Below are positions 9,879 through 19,048 of a DNA stretch of 64,000 nt, one piece after another; position 1 is the stretch's first letter, and the number at the start of each line of letters is the position of its first letter. The translations under genes were made by a program, and so were the position numbers. This DNA is from Solirubrobacterales bacterium (GTDB taxonomy: Bacteria; Actinomycetota; Thermoleophilia; Solirubrobacterales; Solirubrobacteraceae), in assembly GCA_027451345.1 (NCBI GenBank), contig DAIDJO010000108.1, positions 1-64,000 on the forward strand, read 5' to 3'. Under the pieces are notes generated by a model. It did no database searches, had not been told where the DNA came from, and worked only from the letters and a program-made list of their open reading frames with translations.

Positions 9879-10531
9879 CCGCCGAGCCCGAACAGGATCG
9901 CCTCGAGGCCGCCGTCGAAGGCCGAGTCGGGATCGAGGCAGGCGAGCGCCTGCGTCTGGCCGGCCAGGATCGGGAAGTCCGATCGGGGCAGCGCCGCGAG
10001 TCGCTCCCGCGCGGCGGGATGCACGGCGTCGACGGTGAAGCCCCCGGCCTCGGCCAGGGCATATCCGCGGGCGTAGCTCGCCGTCGCGCGGTAGGTGGCG
10101 AGGGCCTGTGTCGTGCTGAAGCCGGCGTCGACCAGCACACCGAGCAGGCGTTCGACCGGGCGCAGGGCCGCAGGTGAGTCGAGCGGCCGCAGTCCGAGCA
10201 GTTGAAAGGTCGCGGGTCGGGCGACGGCGATGTCTCGCAGCGCGGTGGCGTAGCGGCGGCAGGCCTCCCGCCAGTCCGTTCCCATCTCCAGGTCGTCGAG
10301 TGGTTCGAGGAGCCGGTCGCCGATCGCGGCCACCAGTTCATCTCGGTTGCGGAAGTGGTGGTAGATCGCCATCGCCTCGACGCCGAGTTCCGAGCCGAGC
10401 CGGCGCATGCTGAGGCCGGCCGGACCGTCACGCTCGATCAGCATGATCGCCTGATCCATGATCCGCTCACGGTTGAGGGGCGGCCGCGGGCGGCGGCGAC
10501 CAGGGCGATGCGGCTCGGGTGCGACCACCAC
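9869..10531 (-). CDS. TetR/AcrR family transcriptional regulator
   Basis: RERIMDQAIMLIERDGPAGLSMRRLGSELGVEAMAIYHHFRNRDELVAAIGDRLL. Confidence 0.93.
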   Translation of the reverse strand: MVVAPEPHRPGRRRPRPPLNRERIMDQAIMLIERDGPAGLSMRRLGSELGVEAMAIYHHFRNRDELVAAIGDRLLEPLDDLEMGTDWREACRRYATALRDIAVARPATFQLLGLRPLDSPAALRPVERLLGVLVDAGFSTTQALATYRATASYARGYALAEAGGFTVDAVHPAARERLAALPRSDFPILAGQTQALACLDPDSAFDGGLEAILFGLGGPA

Positions 10532-10714
10532 CGCACCTTACCGTGCCATTCCGATGAGGCGGGAGGACGGCGAGACGCCGGCATCCCCTCCGTCGGAGAG
10601 CGGGGGGCGACCCGGGCGCAGCTCGACAGCAAGCAGGCCGGGGTCGGCGCCGGCGCCGACCCCGACCCCGTTGGCGCTGTCGTCGTCGGGCGACTCGCCC
10701 GCGCGCCGACGTGC

Positions 10715-11458
10715 TCACTGGCCCTGACGGACTCCAGGCTCCCCCTCGTGGTACTCGATGGGGTGGGTGTACATGTGACCCGGAACGTTCGCGGCCGCCT
10801 TCGGCTCGCCGAGGGGCAGCACGACGCGGCCGAAGCTCGACTTCCACATCATCGCGCTCGCCGTGTAGAACGCGCAGACGGACGACGCGAACAGGATCCA
10901 GCCGCCCGTCACCAGCCAGGCGTGGCTGCCGATCAGGTACCCGATCGCCAGGCAGGCCGAGCCTCCGGCCAGGGCCGTCAGTGTCGAGGTGACACCGAGG
11001 TTCTGCCCGACCGACGCGATCGCCGCCGAGAACGTCAGCGCCGCCAGCGGGAAGAACCAGAACGCCAGCGCCGGGAAGTGGTTCCCGGGCAGGGTGATGT
11101 CACCCGCGGCGACCAGCAGCCACAGGATGCCGTAGGCGATCCAGAACGAGCCCCACATGCCGTGGACGCCGGTGGCCATTCCGTCGCGGGCACGGTAGGC
11201 CCACATGCCGGCCGCGAACTGCGCGCCGCCGCCGAACACGGCCGCGAAGGGGAACAGGTACACGCCGCTGTGGGCATTGCCGTACCAGCCGGCGATGTTG
11301 GTGGAGACCATGAAGGTCGCCGCGGCGAAGCCGAACAACCCGAGGATCGAAGGGGCGGCGATCGGTTGCAGGAAGACCCTGGTCGATTGCCGCCATCTGT
11401 CGAACTCCTGCCCAGCCCCGTTCGTCAGGTGCTGACGGTGTTCAGTCTGAGTGGCCAT
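10715..11458 (-). CDS. GPR1/FUN34/YaaH family (SatP-like) acetate/succinate transporter
   Basis: TRVFLQPIAAPSILGLFGFAAATFMVSTNIAGWYGN...AAVFGGGAQFAAGMWAYRARDGMATGVHGMWGSFWIAYG; C-terminus GEPGVRQGQ. Confidence 0.85.
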   Translation of the reverse strand: MATQTEHRQHLTNGAGQEFDRWRQSTRVFLQPIAAPSILGLFGFAAATFMVSTNIAGWYGNAHSGVYLFPFAAVFGGGAQFAAGMWAYRARDGMATGVHGMWGSFWIAYGILWLLVAAGDITLPGNHFPALAFWFFPLAALTFSAAIASVGQNLGVTSTLTALAGGSACLAIGYLIGSHAWLVTGGWILFASSVCAFYTASAMMWKSSFGRVVLPLGEPKAAANVPGHMYTHPIEYHEGEPGVRQGQ

Positions 11459-11588
11459 TCTTCACCTCCTGGTGCATTGCTTAGCCACCGTTTAGGTACC
11501 CGCCGAGCCCATGCACCGGATCGGCGAGAGTTGGCGCCCTGACCGCCCGCCCGCTCGACGGGTCCAGAAACTGACGGGCCGGTTGGCG

Positions 11589-12368
11589 TCAGTGGGTGTC
11601 GCAGCCCTGGAGGGCGGGCGAGTGCAACAGGAACCTGCCGTCCGGCTCGCGCGAGAGGAGCCCCTGCTGCATCAGACTGCGGAAGGCCGTGGTGACGGAT
11701 GGGCGCTGCGCGCCGAGGATCTCACTGAGGACCTCGTGAGTGATCCGAAACGGGATCCTCGTCCCGCGGGGTGTGACCCGACCCCACGCGCTCGCGAGAT
11801 ACCAGAGCGTCTCCATCAACCGATCCTCGACACGCGTCTGGTGGCTGACGGCCATCAGGTAGGTCGCCGCGCGCACCCGGCGCAGGAGTCGGGACGAGAA
11901 GTTGACGATCAGCTGCGGACGGCGACCGATCAGGGTGGTGACCTCGTCGCCGAGCACCGCCAGTCGCGCGGGCTGAAACGCGCGCCAGTCGACCGTCGGC
12001 TCGCTCAGACCCCAGACCGGGGCCTCCTCCCACGGCCGGATGATGTCGCCACAGCCGAGCAGCTCGGTGGCCACCGCGCGCCCCACGCGCAGGCGTCGGC
12101 CGAGGAGTCCCTCGAGGATGAGGAACCCGAAGCTCGTTTGGCTGTCGTAGTTGGGTGGCTCCCAGTGGGTTCCGTCCAGCTCGAGCACCGGAGCGACCAG
12201 CGCCCGCGTGGCGGCCGCGAGGTCGGTCTCGGAGAGGCCCTCGCCAAGGTCGGGGTCCTCATCGAGCAGGCGCACACGGCGGGTGGCGTTCCACACCGGG
12301 GTGGTTGGGGGACGGCGCACAGTCCCCTGTTGCTCGCGCTGCGTCGGCCGATCGATCGTCGAGGACAC
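11589..12368 (-). CDS. Crp/Fnr-type transcriptional regulator
   Basis: Degenerate cyclic-nucleotide-like domain (ELLGCGDIIRPW) and C-terminal HTH TRIPFRITHEVLSEILGAQRPSVTTAFRSLMQQGLLSREPDGRFLL. Confidence 0.8.
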   Translation of the reverse strand: MSSTIDRPTQREQQGTVRRPPTTPVWNATRRVRLLDEDPDLGEGLSETDLAAATRALVAPVLELDGTHWEPPNYDSQTSFGFLILEGLLGRRLRVGRAVATELLGCGDIIRPWEEAPVWGLSEPTVDWRAFQPARLAVLGDEVTTLIGRRPQLIVNFSSRLLRRVRAATYLMAVSHQTRVEDRLMETLWYLASAWGRVTPRGTRIPFRITHEVLSEILGAQRPSVTTAFRSLMQQGLLSREPDGRFLLHSPALQGCDTH

Positions 12369-12393
12369 CAGTCTCGGTCTCCCCTCGGCTCGG

Positions 12394-12405
12394 CGTTTCG
12401 AAACG
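12394..12405. promoter_or_regulatory. Perfect 12-bp palindrome upstream of the Crp/Fnr-type gene
   Basis: CGTTTCGAAACG, about 26 bp upstream of the start at 12368. Confidence 0.3.
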
Positions 12406-12520
12406 GGGGCGGTCGGCGCAGTTACCGCACCGTCCTGCGCTCCGCGGATCGGCCGCCGCGCCCGCTCGGCGTCTCGGGGGCGGACGCCCCCGCCCGGTCA
12501 GCTCGGCCGGGATGCGCCCC

Positions 12521-13177
12521 TCAGCCCAGCGGCGTCCCGGCGAGGCTCTCGCGAAGCTCACCGAGCGACCCGAACACGTTGGCCGCCCCCGCCTCGCGCA
12601 GCTCCTCCGCCGAGAACCCCCCGGTGAGCACCGCGATGGTGGGGACCCCCACCCGGGCCGCCGCCTCGACATCCCACGGGGTGTCACCGACCATCACGCC
12701 CTCCTCGTGCCCGAGCTTGGCGAGCGCCGCCCGGACGAGGTCGGGGTCCGGCTTCGTCCGCTCGACGTCGTCGGAGGTGGTCCACGCGTCGACGAGCTCC
12801 CGCCCGTCGAGCAGATCGAGGTAGTGATCGGCCTCCCGCTGCTTGGCCGAGGAGGCGAGCACGACCGGGTGCCCCCGGCGCTTGAGCTCCTCGATCAGCG
12901 CCCGCGCGCCGTCCAGCACCGAGACGGATTGGATGCCGGCCAGGTAGAGGGCGTCGTGCGCGCCCCGCACGGCGTCACCCGCCTCCCGATCGAAGGCCTC
13001 TCCCGCGAGCGCGCCGACGAGCTGATCGCCCCCCATCCCAAGGTGACGATGGATCCGCCACACCGGCAGGAACACGTCATGCTGGCGGAAGGCCATGTAC
13101 CACGCGACGGCGTGCTGGTAGTTGGTGTCGACGAGCGTGCCGTCGATGTCGAGGATCGCCGCGATTCGGGCCGCCAT
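12521..13177 (-). CDS. HAD-superfamily phosphatase (phosphoglycolate phosphatase-like)
   Basis: ILDIDGTLVDTNYQHAVAWYMAF...VVLASSAKQREADHYLDLL...MVGDTPWDVEAAARVGVPTIAVLTGGF. Confidence 0.9.
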   Translation of the reverse strand: MAARIAAILDIDGTLVDTNYQHAVAWYMAFRQHDVFLPVWRIHRHLGMGGDQLVGALAGEAFDREAGDAVRGAHDALYLAGIQSVSVLDGARALIEELKRRGHPVVLASSAKQREADHYLDLLDGRELVDAWTTSDDVERTKPDPDLVRAALAKLGHEEGVMVGDTPWDVEAAARVGVPTIAVLTGGFSAEELREAGAANVFGSLGELRESLAGTPLG

Positions 13178-13289
13178 GCTCCCCTGCCTGCCCCCGCTGC
13201 CGCCGGGGCAAACGGCGCCGGCATCACCGCATCCCGCGGCGGATCGTCCGCCGGGGTGCGTCAGGGGAGCCCCGAGCTACGCTCACCGG

Positions 13290-13766
13290 GTGTCGAGCGA
13301 TCCGACCCCGCCGACGGCGTTGAACCGAGCCGTCCTCGAGGATCTCGCCCGTCTGCGTCGGGCGCGCGACCTGATGGATCGCGAGTACGCGAGCCGGATC
13401 GACGTGTCCCGGCTCGCGCGCACCGCGCTGATGTCCCCGGCGCACTTCTCCCGACGGTTCCGTGCGGCCTACGGTGAGACGCCGCATTCGTACCTGATGG
13501 CGCGGCGCATCGAACGGGCCGAGACGCTGCTGCGGCGTGGCGACCTGTCCGTCACCGACGTCTGCTTTGCCGTCGGCGCCTCCTCGCTCGGCTCCTTCAG
13601 CGCCGGTTTCACGCGGATCGTCGGGGAGACCCCGTCCGCCTACCGGGCGCGCGATCACCGGGCGCTCACGGGGACCCCGGGCTGCATCGCCCGGGAGTTC
13701 ACCCGTCCGGTTCGACCCGGCCAGCCGAGCAGGATTCGAGAAGCGCGGGAGACGGCGGCGACCTAG
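13290..13766 (+). CDS. AraC-family HTH regulator (small, DNA-binding domain only)
   Basis: GTG start; DREYASRIDVSRLARTALMSPAHFSRRFRAAYGETPHSYLMARRIERAETLLRRGDLSVTDVCFAVGASSLGSFSAGFTRIVGETPSAYR. Confidence 0.9.
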   Translation: MSSDPTPPTALNRAVLEDLARLRRARDLMDREYASRIDVSRLARTALMSPAHFSRRFRAAYGETPHSYLMARRIERAETLLRRGDLSVTDVCFAVGASSLGSFSAGFTRIVGETPSAYRARDHRALTGTPGCIAREFTRPVRPGQPSRIREARETAAT

Positions 13767-13776
13767 GCTTGCCGCC

Positions 13777-14181
13777 ATGAACCTCGCTCTCTCCACCTGC
13801 TTCGTGCTCGTCAACGATCCCGACGCTGCGCTGGCGTTCTACCGCGACACCCTCGGCATGGAGGTGCGGGCCGACGTGGCGCGTGACGCGATGCGCTGGG
13901 TCACCGTCGGGTCGCCGACCCAGCCGGACGTGTCGATCGTGCTCACCAACCATGTCAACGGAAGCCCACAGGACAGCGACGCCGTCGCCGCGATGATCGC
14001 CAAGGGCGCCTTCCACGGCGTCCACCTGCGCGCCGATGACGTCGATGCGACCTTCGAACGCCTGCACGACCGCGGCGCCGAGATCGTCCAGGAACCCGCC
14101 GACCAACCCTGGGGCGTGCGCGACGGCGCGGTGCGGGATCCGTCCGGGAACCTGATCCGCATCGAGCAGTCGCGCGGATAG
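13777..14181 (+). CDS. VOC/glyoxalase-family protein
   Basis: FVLVNDPDAALAFYRDTLGMEVRADV...GVHLRADDVDATFERLHDRGAEIVQEPADQPWGVRDGAVRDPSGNLIRI. Confidence 0.9.
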   Translation: MNLALSTCFVLVNDPDAALAFYRDTLGMEVRADVARDAMRWVTVGSPTQPDVSIVLTNHVNGSPQDSDAVAAMIAKGAFHGVHLRADDVDATFERLHDRGAEIVQEPADQPWGVRDGAVRDPSGNLIRIEQSRG

Positions 14182-14191
14182 GCCCGGCGCG

Positions 14192-14217
14192 GGCGCCGGT
14201 CCCGCTGGACCGGCGCC
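14192..14217. terminator. Hairpin between convergent genes
   Basis: GGCGCCGGTCC-CGCT-GGACCGGCGCC, perfect 11-bp arms. Confidence 0.65.
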
Positions 14218-14232
14218 ACCCGGCTCCGAGCC

Positions 14233-15171
14233 TCAGACCTCCGGCGGCACCTCGACCCCGTCCCGCCGGGCCCAGTCGAGCAGCGGCGAGATGTCGAAGC
14301 TCGTGTCGTCGATCGCGGCATGCGGGTCGCCGAGCTCGGCGAAGCGCGCCGGCACGGTGGCCAGGGTGAGCGCGGCGGGATCGATGTCGTCGAGCTCGTC
14401 CCAGTGAAACGGCGCCGACACCCGCGCGTCCGGCACGCCGCGCACGCTGTAGGCGCACGCGATCGTGTGGTCGCGCGCGTTCTGGTTGAAGTCGATGAAG
14501 ACCTTCGTCGGGTCCCGATCGCGCCGCCACCAGACGGTGGTCGCGTCGTCGGGAACGCGACGCTCGACCTCCCGGGCGAAGGCGAGCGCCGCCCGCCGCA
14601 GATCCCCGAAGCTCCAGCGCGGGGGGATCCGAACGTACACGTGCAGGCCGTCACCGCCACTCGTCTTGGGGAAGCCCGTCGCGCCGATCTCCTCGAGCAG
14701 CTCCCTGACCGCGTGGGCGACCCGTCGGACGCGCGGCGGCGGGCAGTCCGGCATCGGGTCAATGTCGATGCGCCATTCGTCCGGATGCTCGACATCGGCC
14801 CGCCGCGAGTTCCACGGGTGAAACTCGACGGTCGACATCTGCACCGCCCAGATGACGGCCCCGAGCTCCGTCACGCAGAGCTCGTCGGCCGTGCGTCCGT
14901 AGCGGGGGAAGTGGATCTGAACCGTCTGCACCCAGTCGGGCGCTCCCCTGGGCAGCCGCTTCTGATGGACCTTCTCGCCGGTCACGCCGGTGGGGAAGCG
15001 GTGCAGCATGCACGGGCGCTCGCGCAGCGCCCGCACGATCCCCTCACCGACGCTCAGGTAGTACCGGGCGAGGTCGAGCTTGGTGTGGCCGGTGGCCGGG
15101 AAGTAGACGCGGTCCGGGTTGCTGATGCGGATCGCCCGCTGCCCGACCTCCAGCACCACCGCGTCGCTCAC
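14233..15171 (-). CDS. Stand-alone LigD-type polymerase (primase-like) domain protein
   Basis: ISNPDRVYFPATGHTKLDLARYYLSVGEGIVRALRERPCMLHRFPTGVTGE..HQKRLPRGAPDW, HPWNSRRADVEHPDEWRIDIDPMPD, FPKTSGGDGLHVYVRI. Confidence 0.92.
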   Translation of the reverse strand: MSDAVVLEVGQRAIRISNPDRVYFPATGHTKLDLARYYLSVGEGIVRALRERPCMLHRFPTGVTGEKVHQKRLPRGAPDWVQTVQIHFPRYGRTADELCVTELGAVIWAVQMSTVEFHPWNSRRADVEHPDEWRIDIDPMPDCPPPRVRRVAHAVRELLEEIGATGFPKTSGGDGLHVYVRIPPRWSFGDLRRAALAFAREVERRVPDDATTVWWRRDRDPTKVFIDFNQNARDHTIACAYSVRGVPDARVSAPFHWDELDDIDPAALTLATVPARFAELGDPHAAIDDTSFDISPLLDWARRDGVEVPPEV

Positions 15172-15206
15172 CGGAGTCCCCGCACCGGCTCAGGATCCCC
15201 GAGGGG

Positions 15207-16796
15207 CTACCGGGCCGCCATCGCGTCGAGGCCGACGGCCGGGAACGCCTCGACGAACTGGGCGAGCGCGTACGGGGTGCGGAAGGCCGCCAGGTACGTC
15301 CCGTCCCGGCGCTCGATCAGCTCGGCCCAGCGCGAGCTGCGGACGGCATCGGCGTCCTCGCGCGCGATCCGCCGCGCGAGGTGCCAGTCGAGCGGCTCGA
15401 GGCGGACGTGGACCCCGAACTCGTTGACGAGGCGCTCGGAGGCGACGTCGAACTGCAGCGGTCCGATCGCGGCGAGCACCGGCGCCGGCTCGTTCGCCTC
15501 GCGGCGGAAGAGCTGCACCACGCCCTCGTGGTCGAGCTGCTCGAGCGCACGATGGAACTGCTTGCGCCGGCCCGGGTCGCGGTTGTGCGCGGTGACGAAG
15601 TGCTCCGGGGCCAGCGAGGGGATCGGCGGGAAGGTGACGGGCGCCTCGGCGTAGAGGGTGTCGCCGACGAGCACGTCGGAGGCGTTGACGATGCCGATGA
15701 TGTCGCCCGGGTACGCGTCCTCGATCGTCGAGCGATCCTGCCCGAACAGCTCGTGCGCGTAGGCGAGCGCGAGGGTCCCGCCCGTCCGCGCGTTCGTGAC
15801 GCGCATGCCCCGCTCGAACCGGCCGGAGCAGACGCGCAGGAAGGCGATCCGGTCGCGGTGGCGCGGGTCCATGTTCGCCTGCACCTTGAAGGCGATCGCG
15901 GAGAACCCAGAGTCGAGCGCGCGCGCCTCGCCCTCGAGGGTGGGGCGGGCGGCCGGCGCCGGGCCGACGTCGATCAGCGCGTCGAGCAGCTGCTCGACGC
16001 CGAAGTTCCACAGCGCCGAGCCGAAGAGCACCGGCGTGAGGGTGCCGGCGGCGAACGGCTCCGGGTCCCAGGTGCGGCCGTCGGCCTGCAGCAGCTCGAG
16101 TTCCTCGCGGGCGGTCGCCCAGTCCGGGTCCGACTCCGAGCCCTCCACCGACACCCGTTCCTCCATGGCGCGCGTCGCCCCCCGCGCCGTGCGCGTGAAG
16201 CGCGTGAACGCGCCACTGTCGGCCTCGAGCACCCCCTGGAACTCGCCCGGATGCCCGACCGGCCAGGTGAGCGGCGCGCAGGTGAGCTCGAGCGTCGACT
16301 CGACGTGGTCGATCATCGCCAGGGGTTCCAGGCCCGGACGGTCGTACTTGTTGACGAAGGTGATCAGCGGGATCCCGCGGGCGCGGGCGACCTGGAAGAG
16401 CTTCAGGGTCTGATCCTCGACGCCGCGCGCCGCGTCGAGCAGGATGACCGCGCAATCGGCCGCCGCGAGCACCCGCAGCGTGTCCTCGGAGAAGTCGCGG
16501 TGGCCCGGGGTGTCGAGCAGGTTGAACACGGTGTCGCGATGGGTGAAGCGCATCGCCGTCGAGGTGACGGAGATCCCGCGCCGGCGCTCGAGCTCCATCC
16601 AGTCGGAGGTCACCTCCCGCTGCTGCGCGGTCGCCTTCACCGCCCCCGCCTCGTGCAGCGCCCCGCCGTAGAGCAGCAGCTTCTCGGTGAGCGTCGTCTT
16701 GCCGGCGTCCGGGTGCGAGATGACGGCGAACGTGCGGCGTCTCGCGGCCTCCTGCAGCAGCAGGGCCGACGCGTGGGAGGGGGCGTCGATGCTCAT
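15207..16796 (-). CDS. prfC: Peptide chain release factor 3
   Basis: RRRTFAVISHPDAGKTTLTEKLLLYGGALHEAGAVKATAQQREVTSDWMELERRRGISVTSTAMRF...LLDTPGHRDFSEDTLRVL...FVNKYDRPG; full-length RF3 pattern. Confidence 0.93.
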   Translation of the reverse strand: MSIDAPSHASALLLQEAARRRTFAVISHPDAGKTTLTEKLLLYGGALHEAGAVKATAQQREVTSDWMELERRRGISVTSTAMRFTHRDTVFNLLDTPGHRDFSEDTLRVLAAADCAVILLDAARGVEDQTLKLFQVARARGIPLITFVNKYDRPGLEPLAMIDHVESTLELTCAPLTWPVGHPGEFQGVLEADSGAFTRFTRTARGATRAMEERVSVEGSESDPDWATAREELELLQADGRTWDPEPFAAGTLTPVLFGSALWNFGVEQLLDALIDVGPAPAARPTLEGEARALDSGFSAIAFKVQANMDPRHRDRIAFLRVCSGRFERGMRVTNARTGGTLALAYAHELFGQDRSTIEDAYPGDIIGIVNASDVLVGDTLYAEAPVTFPPIPSLAPEHFVTAHNRDPGRRKQFHRALEQLDHEGVVQLFRREANEPAPVLAAIGPLQFDVASERLVNEFGVHVRLEPLDWHLARRIAREDADAVRSSRWAELIERRDGTYLAAFRTPYALAQFVEAFPAVGLDAMAAR

Positions 16797-16875
16797 GGGC
16801 CTTCGATTGTGACAGCGCCCGGGTGCACGCTCCCGAGGCGATCCGGGATCGGATCGCGCCGCTCGAGCGAGAGGA

Positions 16876-16948
16876 TGGCGAGACCCGGACTTGAACCGGG
16901 GACACCACGATTTTCAGTCGTGTGCTCTACCAACTGAGCTATCCCGCC
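16876..16948 (-). tRNA. tRNA-Phe (GAA)
   Basis: Minus-strand GGCGGGATAGCTCAGTTGGTAGAGCACACGACTGAAAATCGTGGTGTCCCCGGTTCAAGTCCGGGTCTCGCCA; cloverleaf with 7-bp acceptor stem and anticodon loop CTGAAAA. Confidence 0.96.
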
Positions 16949-17005
16949 GTGGGGGACGATCGTAGCGAACCGCGCCGGGCGCGAGGTGGCGGGCGGCGGG
17001 CCAGC

Positions 17006-19042
17006 CTATCCGGCGGATTCGAGCGCGCGTCGCACCCGTGCCGGCGTCTCGAGGCCGTCGCGGAAGGCGCGCCCGGCGTCGAGCGCTGCGGCGCCCGCCG
17101 CCCCGCCGATCACCACGTGCGGCCGCCCGCGGGCGGCGAGCGTCTCGGCCAGCGACCGGTCCGCCTCCTGTCCGGCGGCGACGATCACGGTGTCGGCCGG
17201 GATGCGCCGCTCACCCTCCTCGGTCCGCACGACGACCGCATCGGGTTCGATCCGCTCGTAGTCGACGCCGGTGACGAGCTCGACCCCGGCCCGCTGGAGC
17301 TCCTGGACGACGACCCAGCGGGTCGAGGCGCCGACGCCGTCCCCGATCCGCCCGCTGCGACGCATCAGGGTGATCTGCCCCGGCCACCCCGCTTCGGTGG
17401 GCCGAATACCACCCAGGGTGTGGATTTGGCCCACCGCAGGGGGCTCCAGGCCGTAGCGCTCGTAGAAGCCGTCGTGGGTGGAGAGCAGGTGCGCGATGTC
17501 GGTGCCGATTCCGCCCGCGCCGATGATCGCCACCCGCTCGCCGACGAGCGCCGCCGGGTCCTCCGCCAGGAGCAGCTCGGGATAGCTGAGGACGTGGGGG
17601 AGCTCCGCCCCCGGGATCGGCACCCGTCGGGGCTGCACGCCGGTGGCGACCACCACGACGGCGAACGCCGTGAGGTCCTCCGCCTCGACGCGGCGCCCGA
17701 GCGTCACCTCGACGCCGAGACGCGCCAGCTCGTCGGCGAAGTAGCCTCCCGTGTGCCCGAAGTCCTCCTTGCCCGGGATGCGGCAGGCCATGCGGAACTG
17801 GCCGCCGAGCGCCTTGGCCGCCTCGAACAGCGCGACGGACCAGCCGGCGCTCGCGAGCGCCCGCGCCGCCTCCATCCCGGCCGGCCCGCCGCCGACGACG
17901 GCGACGCGGGCGACCGTGCCCGCCGGCGGGTCACCGTCGACCGGATCGAGCTCGTACCCGGCCCGGGGGTTCACGGCGCAGGAGACACGCCGGTCGAAGA
18001 TCGATTGGTCGATGCACTGGTTGCAGGCGATGCACACGTTCACCCGTCCCGTCCCGCCGCGGCTCCGGCGCACGAGGCCGGGGTCGGCGAGGAACGGTCG
18101 CGCCATCGAGACGAAGTCGGCGTGCCCGTCGCGCACCAGGACATCCGCGAGCGCCACCCGGTTGACCCGGTTGGAGGCGACCACCGGCACCGGCACGGCG
18201 GCGCGGACCGCCGCCGCCCACGGGGCCCAGGCGCCGTGCGGCACGACCGACTGCACGGTCGGAACGCGGGATTCGTGCCATCCGATCCCGACGTTCAGCG
18301 CGTCGGCTGGCCCGCTGGCCAGCCGAGCGGCCAGCGCGATCACCTCCTCCAGGGACGCCCCGCCCGGGACCAGGTCGGCGCCGGAGATCCGGTAGACAAC
18401 CGCGCCCGCGGGGTCGACGGCCTCGCGCACCGCCGCCGCGACCGCCAGCGGGAACCGCATCCTGCCCTCGAGGTCGCCACCCCACGCGTCGTCGCGGTGG
18501 TTGGTGGCGGGCGCCATGAACTGGCTGAGCAGGTAGCCCTCGGAGCCCATGATCTCGACGCCGTCAAAGCCGAGCTCGCGAGCCCGCGCGGCCCCGCGCG
18601 CGAAGTCATCGATCGTCTCGAGGATCTCGGCTTCGGTGAGCGCCCGCGGCTCACAGCGGCTGTACGGCGAGAAGATCCCGGACGGCGCGACCGGCTGCAG
18701 TCCGAAGGACTTCTCGAAGGCGTAGCGCCCCGCGTGGAAGAGCTGCAGCAGCACGCGGCCGCCCTCGGCGTGGACGGCGGGTGGGATCGCGCTGAGCTTC
18801 GCCGCCTCCGCCTCCTCGTTGATGAAGCTGTAGCTGACCCCGCCCGCGCCGACGCGGCTGACCGCGGAGCCGCCGGTGACGATCAGCGCCGCGCCCCCCG
18901 CGGCGCGCTCCGCGTAGAAGCGGGCGAGCCGGCGTCCGTCCGGGTCGATCGACTCGAGCCCGAGGTGCATCGAGCCCATCACGATCCGGTGCGGCAGCTC
19001 GAGCGGGCCGATCCGTCCCGGCTGCCAGATGTGCTCGAGCAA
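17006..19042 (-). CDS. NADH:flavin oxidoreductase / 2,4-dienoyl-CoA reductase-type (OYE TIM barrel + FAD/NAD domain)
   Basis: LEHIWQPGRIGPLELPHRIVMGSMHLGLE..., CIACNQCIDQSIFDRRVSCAVNPRAG Fe-S motif, VAVVGGGPAGMEAARALASAGWSVALFE, AIIGAGGIGTDIAHLL. Confidence 0.9.
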   Translation of the reverse strand: MLEHIWQPGRIGPLELPHRIVMGSMHLGLESIDPDGRRLARFYAERAAGGAALIVTGGSAVSRVGAGGVSYSFINEEAEAAKLSAIPPAVHAEGGRVLLQLFHAGRYAFEKSFGLQPVAPSGIFSPYSRCEPRALTEAEILETIDDFARGAARARELGFDGVEIMGSEGYLLSQFMAPATNHRDDAWGGDLEGRMRFPLAVAAAVREAVDPAGAVVYRISGADLVPGGASLEEVIALAARLASGPADALNVGIGWHESRVPTVQSVVPHGAWAPWAAAVRAAVPVPVVASNRVNRVALADVLVRDGHADFVSMARPFLADPGLVRRSRGGTGRVNVCIACNQCIDQSIFDRRVSCAVNPRAGYELDPVDGDPPAGTVARVAVVGGGPAGMEAARALASAGWSVALFEAAKALGGQFRMACRIPGKEDFGHTGGYFADELARLGVEVTLGRRVEAEDLTAFAVVVVATGVQPRRVPIPGAELPHVLSYPELLLAEDPAALVGERVAIIGAGGIGTDIAHLLSTHDGFYERYGLEPPAVGQIHTLGGIRPTEAGWPGQITLMRRSGRIGDGVGASTRWVVVQELQRAGVELVTGVDYERIEPDAVVVRTEEGERRIPADTVIVAAGQEADRSLAETLAARGRPHVVIGGAAGAAALDAGRAFRDGLETPARVRRALESAG

Positions 19043-19048
19043 CGAACG

